Positions 18,070 to 25,994 of a stretch of DNA of 41,022 nt are shown here, piece by piece. The notes beneath the pieces are model-generated. The model did no database searches and was not told where the DNA came from. It saw only the letters and a program-made list of their open reading frames with translations. Made by a program: the position numbers and the translations under genes. The stretch is from CBDUXT01 sp965371245. Its GTDB lineage: Bacteria > Planctomycetota > Phycisphaerae > UBA1845. The stretch is from contig CBDUXT010000053.1 in the NCBI GenBank assembly GCA_965371245.1, positions 1 to 41,022 of the forward strand, given 5' to 3'. Positions within the stretch are counted from its first letter, which is position 1; each line of letters opens with the position of its first letter.

Positions 18070-18462
18070 ATGCACTGGCTCGGTTGGATCGTCATTCTCC
18101 TGGCCTTCACCGAGGGAGGCTGGCTGGCGTTCGACGGCGCCCACGCTCTTGTAAAGGGTGACTATGTCACTATGAGTTCGGGCGAATACGCCGGCCAGCT
18201 CGGCCCTTGGTCCAAGCTCGTGTCGGCCGTCGGCATTGAGCCGAGATCGACCTTGATGAAGTCGATCCATCTCGTCTTCGGTTCGCTCTGGCTGGTCATG
18301 ATCGTCTGTTTCATCGTTCAGGTGCCGTGGGCGTGGTGCGGCATGGTAGCCTGCGCGGCCGCCGGCCTGTGGTACCTGCCGTTCGGAACCCTCCTGAGTG
18401 TAATCCAACTCGTGCTCTTGATGCTGCCGCAACTGCGCGCGGCGCCGTCCGTCGGTGGGTGA
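18070..18462 (+). CDS. Small integral membrane protein of unknown function
   Basis: The protein is 130 residues beginning MHWLGWIVILLAFTEGGWLA. It has an excellent AAGGAG ribosome site seven bases before the ATG. Three membrane segments are visible: residues about 4-22, 72-92 and 95-118. The loop between the first and second carries DGAHALVKGDYVTMSSGEYAG. I do not recognise the family. The frame is open further upstream, but the ribosome site and first membrane helix fix this start. Confidence 0.75.
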   Translation: MHWLGWIVILLAFTEGGWLAFDGAHALVKGDYVTMSSGEYAGQLGPWSKLVSAVGIEPRSTLMKSIHLVFGSLWLVMIVCFIVQVPWAWCGMVACAAAGLWYLPFGTLLSVIQLVLLMLPQLRAAPSVGG

Positions 18463-18645
18463 GCGAACCGAGTCCTGCCCAGAGCGAAACTCGTGTGGTT
18501 AGGTTCCCAATGTTTCGGGGCGAGCCTCGGTCACTGTTACTGGCGAGGCGTATCGCGCGGCCGCGACTGCCCCAAGGAGGGCGACTCAAGTTGACTTGGG
18601 CTTCCCGCAGTACCTCAAGGAGCTCGGGCTGCGTGGACTACTGAC

Positions 18646-19926
18646 TCATCGGTCGTTCGTCACGACCAGGATCTCAACCTCGCGTGTCGCGGGGGTGAGC
18701 GCCAGCCCGTACTTGTCTCTCACCGAGCGGATCAAGGCCGCGTGGTCCGGCTTCTCCATGTCGTACGGGAAGTAGAAGTAGTAATAGCCCTCGATGTCGG
18801 CCTCATCGATGACCGGCCGGTCAAGCACCCAGCTCAGGTTGGTCGCCAGAGGGCCTGAGGCTCCCAGAGCCATGAAGAACTTCTCCCCGGATTTCCTACG
18901 CTCCAAGACTTCCTTCGTGGGCGCTGCCAGGTTCGTCTCCTGATCAAAGAAGAGCCGGGACATTCCGGCTTCCAGCGTCGGCTCCACTCCCTCGGGAACC
19001 GACAGCACGTAGACCGGGACCGATCGTGTCTCTCGTTCCACGCGAACCCCAAAGCTTGCCTGAATCGCGGTCTGCATGAGCGTTTCACGAGCCTCGCGTG
19101 CCATCCCAGGCGTGCGAAAGACTACGTCGTACTTCTGCTTGTCCGGTAGGTTCCCGATCACGTAGGGACCGGGAACCCCGTACGTGTGGGCAATCGCCGT
19201 GCGCATGGTCGCGTCATCAAATCTTCTCCCTCGACTGTCCCCGCCGTACAGCGGACGTTTGAGACCCCTCGCGGGCCTGACAACGATCTGGCAGAGCGGC
19301 GGGGCAGCGTTTTTCCCTTCGGATGAGCCCTCGTCTTCATCAACATCGGCGAAGACATCAGGCTGGGGAGAATGCGGCACGGGGGAGAGCTTCGTCGTCG
19401 GCTTGCCGGCCAGAATGTCGTCGAGGATGCTCGGTTCATCGACCAGGACGTGAGGGATGGTCCAACCCAAGAGCCTCCCGTCCTTGCCCACGATCGCCGC
19501 CCTGGGGATGCCATGAATTCCGTAGGCCCGCCTGGTTGCGCCGTCGTTGTCAAACCCGATCCATCCCAGCATGGGCCGCTTTCGCAGGAATCTCGAAACC
19601 GTGGCTTCGTCGTCCGGAGTGATGGACAGGAAGACGATTGGCTTACCCTCGAATCGCTCCTCCAGTTTGTTCATGTAGGGGATCAACTGAACACATGGTC
19701 CGCATGTTGTCGCCCAGAACTCGAGGACCACGACCTTGCCGCGCAGGGACGCCCAATCTGCCGATGCGCCGTCCGGCGCCTGGAGAAGCTTGGTCAGAGA
19801 AAGCTCTGGGGCGGGCTGACCCGGCTTGGGGATATCCATCGCGGGTTGATCCGCGAGTGTGCGAATCGCGGGAATGAACGTCACCAGGGAAAGAGTCCAA
19901 CAGCATAGCAGTCTCGATCTTGACAT
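18646..19926 (-). CDS. Secreted TlpA-like thioredoxin fused to a DUF3738 (TIGR03435-like) domain
   Basis: The protein is 426 residues with a signal peptide and GGAG upstream of the start. Residues about 35-190 form a TlpA/peroxiredoxin-like thioredoxin fold with the redox pair Cys75-GP-Cys78 (WATTCGPC) and the cis-Pro loop HGIPRAAIV. After an acidic linker, residues about 225-426 match the pattern of DUF3738/TIGR03435 proteins: Y-VPGPYVIGNLPDKQKYDV, then RPVIDEADIEGYYYFYFP and a final ALIRSVRDKYGLAL...EILVV. Such proteins are often found next to BlaI and M56 genes. Here a BlaI-type gene diverges from it, which supports a shared regulatory unit. Its role would be extracytoplasmic thiol chemistry or sensing; the ligand is unknown. 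Confidence 0.85.
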   Translation of the reverse strand: MSRSRLLCCWTLSLVTFIPAIRTLADQPAMDIPKPGQPAPELSLTKLLQAPDGASADWASLRGKVVVLEFWATTCGPCVQLIPYMNKLEERFEGKPIVFLSITPDDEATVSRFLRKRPMLGWIGFDNDGATRRAYGIHGIPRAAIVGKDGRLLGWTIPHVLVDEPSILDDILAGKPTTKLSPVPHSPQPDVFADVDEDEGSSEGKNAAPPLCQIVVRPARGLKRPLYGGDSRGRRFDDATMRTAIAHTYGVPGPYVIGNLPDKQKYDVVFRTPGMAREARETLMQTAIQASFGVRVERETRSVPVYVLSVPEGVEPTLEAGMSRLFFDQETNLAAPTKEVLERRKSGEKFFMALGASGPLATNLSWVLDRPVIDEADIEGYYYFYFPYDMEKPDHAALIRSVRDKYGLALTPATREVEILVVTNDR

Positions 19927-20454
19927 AGCGTTTTCTCCGTTCTGAAAGACCAACTGTAGTGAGCCGCCGACGGCCCCGGTACGAATCCCATTCTTGGGGG
20001 TGTGCGAGGCTCGGAAAGCTCCGAGCGCCCCGGTTGCGTGCCATCGGGCTACGTATCGACAGCAACGGCGAGCCCAAGGGGCAACATCAACTCTGCCAAG
20101 AGCATCCATCTCACAATGAGTCATACACCCATGCTGTTGTCCCTGGTGCAGTAGAAACGAAGTTTCTTGCAACAGCTAGTGCTTCAATGAAACCACAACC
20201 AGCCTAGCCTCGGGAGGCGAGTTGTCGAAGACGGCGAATAGGCTCGCTGGTGGGTTCGCGAGGGCTGGCGCGCGCCGCCCGCCTCGACGCGGACAAGTTC
20301 CGACGCGCCTTCCAATAGCCCACGACATCCGCGCCGCCTGCTAAAACCCCTTCTCCGTGAGCGTCCACCCGCCCCGGCACGCCGCCTGCCCGCAATTCGA
20401 AGTTTCTTTCCATTTCCCGACAGGGACTCCGGCCGCTTGACGTCTATGACGGCA

Positions 20455-20473
20455 TGTAGTAGGTTCTACTACA
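20455..20473. promoter_or_regulatory. Likely BlaI-type operator palindrome
   Basis: TGTAGTAG, a GTT spacer and CTACTACA form a perfect 8-bp inverted repeat ending 44 bases before the repressor start. The half-sites contain the TGTA/TACA core known for BlaI/MecI operators. A second imperfect arrangement, CTACTAC with GTAGAAG, overlaps to the right (20466-20484). The rest of the divergent intergenic region (19927-20517) shows no gene I would support. Confidence 0.65.
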
Positions 20474-20517
20474 CAGCGTAGAAGCTCGACCGTTCCTCGT
20501 TTGTCGGAGTGCCATCA

Positions 20518-20898
20518 GTGGCCGCCCAGCATCACGACGCCAGCGAAAGTGAACTCGACGTCCTCAAGGCCCTCTGGGAGTTCGGGCCGGGGACGGTGCG
20601 ACAGGTCAGCGAGTGGATGCCCCGCCGCAGGCGCAACTGGGCGTACACGACGGTGATGACCCTTTTGCACCGTCTGGAGGCCAAGGGGCTGGCACGAAGC
20701 GACAAGAGTGACGTGGCGCACGTCTTTCGTGCGGCCGTCTCGCGCGAGCAGTTGCTTAGCCAGCGTCTGGGCACACTGGCCAAGGAGTTGGCCGACGGGA
20801 CGGCGACGCCGCTGGTGCGTGCCCTGGTCGAGGGCAAGAAGTTCTCCGGCGACGAGGTTACCGAACTCCGCCGGTTGTTGGACGAACTCGAGACGTAG
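20518..20898 (+). CDS. BlaI/MecI-family winged-helix repressor
   Basis: The protein is 126 residues. It has the typical opening SESELDVLKALWEFGPGTVRQVSEWMP, then WAYTTVMTLLHRLEAKGLARSDKSDVAHVFRAAVSREQLL, which is the recognition helix, wing and start of the dimer domain of this family. The C-terminus ends TELRRLLDELE as usual. The GTG at 20518 is chosen because GGAG lies eight bases upstream; another GTG at 20509 overlaps that ribosome site. These repressors are normally inactivated by the partner M56 protease, encoded here 85 bases downstream. The palindrome just upstream suggests self-regulation. Confidence 0.92.
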   Translation: MAAQHHDASESELDVLKALWEFGPGTVRQVSEWMPRRRRNWAYTTVMTLLHRLEAKGLARSDKSDVAHVFRAAVSREQLLSQRLGTLAKELADGTATPLVRALVEGKKFSGDEVTELRRLLDELET

Positions 20899-20983
20899 GG
20901 TGCCGCGAAGTCGAAGACCGGTTGGGTATCGCACAGCGATACTCATGTGAGGGTGAAAGAAGACCGTTGATCGGAGACCGATC

Positions 20984-22975
20984 GTGACACTCCTCTGGTG
21001 GCTGGCACAAAACGCGTTGACAGGTGCGGTACTTGCGGGGCTGGTGTACGTGCTCGTTCGGACCGTCTCGCTTCGACCGGCCGTCCGCCACGCTCTTTGG
21101 CTGATCGTGCTGGTCAAGCTGATGACGCCGTCCGTCGTCACCTGGCCATGGTGCTTGGGCGATCGCCTTCCAGCTTTCGCCGAATCGGCGGCGACCGTTG
21201 ATTCGCCTTCGCCGGCCAGCGCCGTCCGCGTGGCACCCGAAACAGTAGTGGCTGCTGTCGAAGCATCCGACTACCGCGTGCGGGCAACCTCTACTCTTCC
21301 AACTGAGATGAGGCATCCCACCCGGCCGGTCGCCGATGCACCGCCCACTTTCGCCGCCGCGTGGCTTCCCAAAGTCGTCTCACTTGGCAGCGCCCTTCTC
21401 GTCTACGCATGGCTCTGCGGGGCGGGCTGGACGCTCATCGGACAGCTCGTGCGTGTTGCCCGTCTTCGAAAGGTCATGGCCAACGCGGCGTCGCCGCCAC
21501 CTTGGCTGACGGCGGAAGTACGGCGAACGGCCGAACGGCTGGGCGCGCCGATGCCGCGCGTGCTGCTGACAGCGGACACCGACTCGCCGCTGGTGTGCGC
21601 CGTGCCCTTTCCCACGTTGCTCTGGCCCGCATGCATGCTGCAAGAGCTGGAGCTGCATCGTTACAGAAGCGTTGTCGCCCATGAGCTCGCGCATCTTCGT
21701 CGCAGCGACCACTGGGTGGGTTGGCTTGAACTCGCCGCGGCCTGCGTGTGGTGGTGGAACCCGCTGCTTCGGCTTGTGCGACGGGAACTTCACGCGTCAT
21801 CGGAAGAGGCGTGCGATGCGTGGGTGGTCTGGGCACTGCCCGACGGGCGGCGGGCCTACGCGGAAGTCTTGATCGATGTTTCTTCGAACATTCCGGATCT
21901 CATGCCCGCAGGGCTCGTAGCGGGTCTCGGTGGCAACGATCGACAAACCTTTGAAAGGAGACTGAGGATGATCATGCGTGACAAAGTTCAATGCCGAATG
22001 CCGGCGTGGGGTCTTGCGTTGGTTGCGGCCGTTGCGATGGTGGCACTACCGGGATGGTCGCGTGGCAAGGCGATAGCCGCTCCCAACGCAATCAGCGCGC
22101 CGGAGACAAACACCACGAGCACCGAATGGCCTCAGCAGCAGCACCGAGGCCGGCGAAACCGCAACGCCATCGACCGAGACCGTTCGGATCGACACTGGGA
22201 GACGACCGTCGAAGTCAGCGCCGAGCTGTCCCGGCGCGTCGAGGCCCTGCACATCACGACCGGTGCGGGGGACATCAAGGTGGTCCCCTCGGATTCCGAC
22301 GAACTGCACGTCCTGGCCGTCGTCAAGGCACGCAAGAAGTACATCGACGAGAACGAGGTCAGTGACGACTTCGAGGCACACGTTCGCATGACGCGCAACG
22401 GCGACGTGCTGGAGATTGCCGATGTCCACGGCGAAGATCAGGACAAGGAAGCACGCCGGGGCTGGAGCGTATCGCTGACGATCTCCGTACCCAAGTCGTT
22501 GGCGATCGACGCCCGTAGCGGGGCCGGTGATGTTCACGTGACCGAGGCGTCGGGCAGTGTCTCTCTGATGAGCGGTGCCGGCGATGTGACACTGGCGGTG
22601 GGCGAGACATCACTCGATACGGTCAAGCTTCAGAGCGGCGCCGGAAACGTTACCCTGAGCGCGGCCGAGGTGGACGGCACGCTGGACGCCGGCTCGGGTG
22701 CGGGTGACGTGTCTGTGACGTTGACCGACGGCGGAGCCTCGGGCGATGTCACCCTACACAGCGGCGCGGGCTCCATCACGCTGAATGTGCCCGACAACAT
22801 CAATGGCGACTTCGAGATGCAAGCGCCCGTCGGCCGTATCAAGATCGGCTCCGACTGGGACCTGAATGTCAAGCGCTCCATGATCGGCTCGAAAGCCTCG
22901 GGTGCGGTCGGCGGCGGCGGCCCGCTCTACAAGCTGCACACCGGCGCGGGCTCGATCTCCATCAACTCAGACTAA
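20984..22975 (+). CDS. M56 (BlaR1-like) membrane metalloprotease fused to a DUF4097-like beta-repeat domain
   Basis: The protein is 663 residues with a GTG start after GGAG. Four membrane segments are visible (about 5-25, 37-55, 131-155 and 342-357). The cytoplasmic zinc protease site is HELAH (His233, Glu234, His237), with the downstream ELHASSEEACDAW carrying the third ligand, as in BlaR1/MecR1. In classical BlaR1 a penicillin-binding sensor follows the last membrane helix. Here residues about 405-663 are instead a repetitive domain of SGAGDVxL-type turns, typical of DUF4097 putative adhesin beta-helices. The protein should therefore sense something other than a beta-lactam outside the membrane and cleave or release the BlaI-type repressor. 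Confidence 0.9.
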   Translation: MTLLWWLAQNALTGAVLAGLVYVLVRTVSLRPAVRHALWLIVLVKLMTPSVVTWPWCLGDRLPAFAESAATVDSPSPASAVRVAPETVVAAVEASDYRVRATSTLPTEMRHPTRPVADAPPTFAAAWLPKVVSLGSALLVYAWLCGAGWTLIGQLVRVARLRKVMANAASPPPWLTAEVRRTAERLGAPMPRVLLTADTDSPLVCAVPFPTLLWPACMLQELELHRYRSVVAHELAHLRRSDHWVGWLELAAACVWWWNPLLRLVRRELHASSEEACDAWVVWALPDGRRAYAEVLIDVSSNIPDLMPAGLVAGLGGNDRQTFERRLRMIMRDKVQCRMPAWGLALVAAVAMVALPGWSRGKAIAAPNAISAPETNTTSTEWPQQQHRGRRNRNAIDRDRSDRHWETTVEVSAELSRRVEALHITTGAGDIKVVPSDSDELHVLAVVKARKKYIDENEVSDDFEAHVRMTRNGDVLEIADVHGEDQDKEARRGWSVSLTISVPKSLAIDARSGAGDVHVTEASGSVSLMSGAGDVTLAVGETSLDTVKLQSGAGNVTLSAAEVDGTLDAGSGAGDVSVTLTDGGASGDVTLHSGAGSITLNVPDNINGDFEMQAPVGRIKIGSDWDLNVKRSMIGSKASGAVGGGGPLYKLHTGAGSISINSD

Positions 22976-23133
22976 CACTCCAAATGCTTGCCGCGTCGCG
23001 GGGCGGCGCTCGATTCCGGCGCCGCCCCACGACTTCGGCCTTGTTCGAGCTCCGTTCACACTCCAGCCGCCTCACGAGAAACGATAGAAGTCAGGACACT
23101 CCGCGAGGGTCAAACCACGAAAGGAGACCGATC

Positions 23134-23374
23134 GTGACAAGCACAATGACGTCATACGCGGTAGTAGTCTTGAGTTGCACCAGCCCCGCCCTGGTCGCAA
23201 GACAAAACGGCGAACTGACGAACCCCAAGAAGATTCTCAGGAGCGCGGACAAGGCGTGCCATGCCGCCAAGACCGTTCAGTTCGAGGCGAGGGCGTGGGT
23301 GCTCAACGCAAAGTCGGGAATTGGTCAGCCCATCGGCGAAGGCAAGGCCGTACCTACGCGTGAGCGTCTGGTTA
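23134..23374 (+). pseudogene. Truncated exported-protein gene, third gene of the BlaI/M56 unit
   Basis: A GTG start after AAGGAG begins a short hydrophobic leader, then NPKKILRSADKACHAAKTVQ and FEARAWVLNAKSG. This resembles the start of DUF2092/LolA-like outer-membrane lipoprotein-sorting proteins (a helix, then the first strand of the half-barrel). The similarity stops near 23374, exactly where a gene on the opposite strand ends, although the frame stays open to 23565 with unconvincing sequence. The rest of the gene seems lost by rearrangement. The 16 bases around its start are identical to those around the M56 start. Confidence 0.5.
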
Positions 23375-23818
23375 TCACCCATCGTCGTCCGCTTCCACGC
23401 GTAGGACGTCTTGCAGTTTCCAACCACAACCACATTCGGGACAAACAGTCAGACCATCGACGGGATCGGCGGGCAACAAGCGCAGGTCATAGCCGCACGT
23501 TATGCAGGTGGGAATGCCATGATCCATCAGCGCCCGCCGGAGCATGCGCCGAATCGTTTGCCTGAAAGCCAAGAACAGCGCCCAGCAGGCCATCACGGTG
23601 ATCGCCACGACCAGCCAACGTACGATCCCTCGCCAGGCCGGTGGAATACCGAGACGGCGCAGGGAGAACTGAATCACCGCTGATGGCGCCACGACCCCCG
23701 CGATCGCTGCCCAGTACCGCCAACTCGTGCCGACGGCACGCTTCGCGACGGACCAGGCCTCTCGTCGTGCTTTCTTCGTCGGAAGGCGGTTCAACTCAGG
23801 GAATTGCTTCGAGATCAT
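23375..23818 (-). CDS. Small membrane protein with C-terminal zinc ribbon
   Basis: The protein is 147 residues. Two membrane segments (about 35-55 and 68-88) are followed by CITCGYDLRLLPADPVDG and CPECG, a two-CxxC zinc ribbon of the kind common at the C-terminus of planctomycete membrane proteins. The start is not strongly marked; only a weak AGG lies upstream. The 3' end abuts the truncated gene on the other strand, suggesting that this segment arrived by the event that truncated its neighbour. Function unknown. Confidence 0.75.
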   Translation of the reverse strand: MISKQFPELNRLPTKKARREAWSVAKRAVGTSWRYWAAIAGVVAPSAVIQFSLRRLGIPPAWRGIVRWLVVAITVMACWALFLAFRQTIRRMLRRALMDHGIPTCITCGYDLRLLPADPVDGLTVCPECGCGWKLQDVLRVEADDDG

Positions 23819-24086
23819 CGGGCGTCATGCCTGCTGGCGTGCCCACATTCCCTGCAATGGCAGATGCATGACAGGCCGTCCGAATCCTACCTTAGTCTGA
23901 CGTGGCCAGCCACGGGCGGATGAGTTCTGCCAGTTGCTGCCGATTCGGTACATGCTATCCCACGGACTGGGAACGAGGCAGGGCAACATCGAGGCGCGCG
24001 CCGGGTGCATAGGTGGCGCGCTTCGCTCGGCGGGGCTGCCGTGATCGCCACACGCGGAAAAAGCCTGCGTTTTCCGGGTTGTTGCG

Positions 24087-24273
24087 GCTCCCAAGCGGTC
24101 GGACGAAGCCGCACGCGCGGCGGATGAACCCAGCCCCGAAAGTCGCTCGGGACCTCGGCCGTGTAGTTGTGCCCCAAGGCGTCGAGGCCGCTCAAGAAGC
24201 CCCCGTCACGGCCGTAGAGTTCGTCGAATGTCCAAGCCGCCATGTGGACGCCATTGTCAAGGCACCGACGGAT
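24087..24273 (-). pseudogene. Transposase fragment, IS701-like DDE type
   Basis: On the minus strand the translation IRRCLDNGVHMAAWTFDELY, then GRDGGFLSGLDALGHNYTAE and VPSDFRGW, matches the middle of IS701/SRSO17-type transposases, where D-x-x-Y-G precedes a leucine-rich stretch and AEVP. A stop codon precedes it at 24274-24276 and the match fades after about 60 codons. It is therefore an isolated fragment of a decayed insertion sequence. The surrounding 23819-24430 holds no gene I can support. Confidence 0.6.
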
Positions 24274-24431
24274 CTAATCCAGCGCATTCTGCGGACGGGT
24301 GGCACGGGCAAACTCGTTTGCCGGTGCAGGATGACCGACGATAAGTCACGGGTGAGCTACGCTTACCCATCGTATCCATGTCACGGTTTATCCCGGCCAC
24401 CCGCCGTTTCGGCACAGCCAAGCTGGTCGGT

Positions 24432-24516
24432 GGGTGCCCCATGGCTTTAGCCGAAGGAGACGCGAATCCGGGGACCATTCGAGTCCCCCGCCTCTGAAGA
24501 CGGGGGGCCAGCCACC
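24432..24516. repeat. Second, shorter copy of the GGGTGGCCC-type palindromic element
   Basis: This stretch (GGGTGCCCCATGGCTTTAGC onward) matches the reverse complement of 13607-13657, including the segment CGCGAATCCGG-G-ACCATTCG. It also carries the CCCCCGCCTCTGAAGACGGGGG hairpin equivalent near 24484-24507. It lies just upstream of a methyltransferase gene. Confidence 0.7.
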
Positions 24517-24570
24517 TCGCGCGTCCGCGGGATCATGCGTTCGCGCCACGGTGCCGATATCACCTCCAGC

Positions 24571-25248
24571 ATGGCCAAGCCAAACAACAAAGAGGTCGCC
24601 CGCCTCTTCGACGACGCGGCCGAGCGCTTCGACCAGCAAAGCAGTCGCTACGCCATGAAGCGGCGAACCGACGCGCTCGCCGAGCACGTCAACGGCCGAT
24701 GCCTGGAGCTGGGCGGCGGAACCGGCTGGCTCGCCGGCCAGGTCTCGGCGCGATCACAAGCCATCCACTCCGACATCTCCCCGGGTATGTGCCGGGCCGC
24801 ACGCGACCGCCTCGGCTGTCCGAGCCTCTGCTGCGATGCCGAGGCCGTGCCGCTCGCCGAGGCTTCGATCGACACGGCCGTCAGCTCTGAAATGATCTAC
24901 TACCTGGACCACCCCGAGCGCTTCGTCCGCGAGGCCTTCCGCGTGTTGCGAGCCGGCGGCCGGCTGGTCATCTCCACGACCAACCCGACGATGACCGTCT
25001 TGGAACGGGGTCGAACGCTGCTGCGCAAGCTCGGCTTCCGGGGCATGTTCTTCGACGACGGCTCGCCAAAGTTCATGCCGCTTGCGCGCCTGGTGGCCAT
25101 GCTCGAAACGGTCGGCTTCACCGTCGAGTCCACACGCAAGATCGTCCTCCTCCCCTTCGCCCCAATGGACTGGCTCAACCGCCTCCTTGAACGCACGCCG
25201 CTGAGGCATCTCGGCCTGTTCATGATCGTGGTTGCAACCAAAAGGTAG
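24571..25248 (+). CDS. Class I SAM-dependent methyltransferase
   Basis: The protein is 225 residues with FDDAAERFDQQSSRYAMKRR at the start, motif I CLELGGGTGWLA, SDISPGM, SEMIYYLDHPERFVREAFRV and LRAGGRLVISTTNP, the UbiE/Methyltransf_11 pattern. The C-terminal half (GFRGMFFDDGSPKFMPLARL...) resembles methyltransferases acting on lipid or polyketide-like substrates, but the substrate is unknown. The Met at 24571 is chosen because the protein pattern begins right after it; no strong ribosome site is present and 24535 is possible. Its TAG stop lies inside the GTAG foot of a REP-like palindrome. Confidence 0.85.
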   Translation: MAKPNNKEVARLFDDAAERFDQQSSRYAMKRRTDALAEHVNGRCLELGGGTGWLAGQVSARSQAIHSDISPGMCRAARDRLGCPSLCCDAEAVPLAEASIDTAVSSEMIYYLDHPERFVREAFRVLRAGGRLVISTTNPTMTVLERGRTLLRKLGFRGMFFDDGSPKFMPLARLVAMLETVGFTVESTRKIVLLPFAPMDWLNRLLERTPLRHLGLFMIVVATKR

Positions 25249-25320
25249 GGCGGGCTATTGCCCGCCGGCTGCTCTGCACGCCGCCGAACGCGAGCCGCGT
25301 AGGTTGGGTCATCGACCCGG
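25245..25320. repeat. Two REP-like palindromes with GTAG foot
   Basis: The first (25245-25266) is GTAG followed by GGCGGGC, a TATT loop and GCCCGCC. The second (25299-25320) is GTAG followed by a GGGTC-ATC-GACCC hairpin. A GTAG tetranucleotide at the foot of the hairpin is the mark of REP sequences mobilised by RAYT (IS200-like) transposases. The first GTAG supplies the stop codon of the upstream methyltransferase. No RAYT gene is in the window. Confidence 0.7.
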
Positions 25321-25363
25321 CACCGCTGATGACCGGCCGACGCCGCCTGGGTACAATGTAGCC

Positions 25364-25429
25364 ATGTTCCGTAGGATCATCATCGCCCTGCTCACGCTTG
25401 CCATGGTTGCGTGGGCGTTCGGAGGATGA
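25364..25429 (+). CDS. Possible 21-residue membrane peptide
   Basis: The ATG opens MFRRIIIALLTLAMVAWAFG-G and stop: one short hydrophobic helix after a basic start. It resembles the first helix of the small membrane proteins nearby, such as the one starting MIRQAIIAVVTFAALWIGLF. No ribosome site is evident. It may be a truncated relative of those proteins rather than a functional peptide. Confidence 0.25.
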   Translation: MFRRIIIALLTLAMVAWAFGG

Positions 25430-25466
25430 ACCAGTGTTCACTTGGCAGCAAGACGGGAGTACAGCC

Positions 25467-25994
25467 ATGTTGGGAAGCGGTGTCTCATTGGAATCTCTTG
25501 CAGGCTCTCGCTGGCTACCTTGCCTTGCAGCCGTCGCGTGTCTCGCCGGTACGCTCGGATGCGATTCCGGTGCGCGGGGCAGTCAGCGAGTGGAGATCCG
25601 AGTGACAAGTCTTTCGTCGGGTCACGCGGTTGTCAATGCGCCCGTTACTTGCGCGCCCACGAAGCGGCAGGGGCCGTCCACGCTCTATGATCTTTCCGTG
25701 GAGCAGTATCTGGACGGGTTCAGCGACAAGATCCAGCTGACCGACTCGTCCGGGAAGACTGTGTTCCCGCTGGATATTCTTACAGTCCGCGGTGGTCTCC
25801 TTGTCTGGCTGCGGTTGGGTTGGGTGAGATTGGAGGACAGTGTCACGGGCGAGACCTATTTTTTCCGAATTGAAGAGGCGGCACGAGAAACCTTGACCGT
25901 TCGTATGGTTCGAGGGGAAAGTGTCAAAGGCCAGCGTTTTGTTCTTACTGTTGACGCAATCAGTCCGCCCAGCGTCAGGATCGATGACCCGTGA
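25467..25994 (+). CDS. Predicted lipoprotein of unknown function
   Basis: The protein is 175 residues. GGGAG lies eight bases before the ATG. A hydrophobic leader ends AVACLAGTLGC, with Cys32 as the likely lipidated residue. The mature part (VEIRVTSLSSGHAVVNAPVT...) looks like a carboxypeptidase-regulatory or Ig-like beta-sandwich that can decorate surface proteins, followed by further predicted strands. The stop overlaps the GTG of the next gene (GTGA), so the two are probably translated together. Family not recognised. Confidence 0.7.
   Translation: MLGSGVSLESLAGSRWLPCLAAVACLAGTLGCDSGARGSQRVEIRVTSLSSGHAVVNAPVTCAPTKRQGPSTLYDLSVEQYLDGFSDKIQLTDSSGKTVFPLDILTVRGGLLVWLRLGWVRLEDSVTGETYFFRIEEAARETLTVRMVRGESVKGQRFVLTVDAISPPSVRIDDP

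Noticed and set aside
20204..20413. Minus-strand 69-codon frame in the BlaI intergenic region
   Set aside because: No ribosome site or domain; composition looks like random GC-rich sequence. Left as non-coding.
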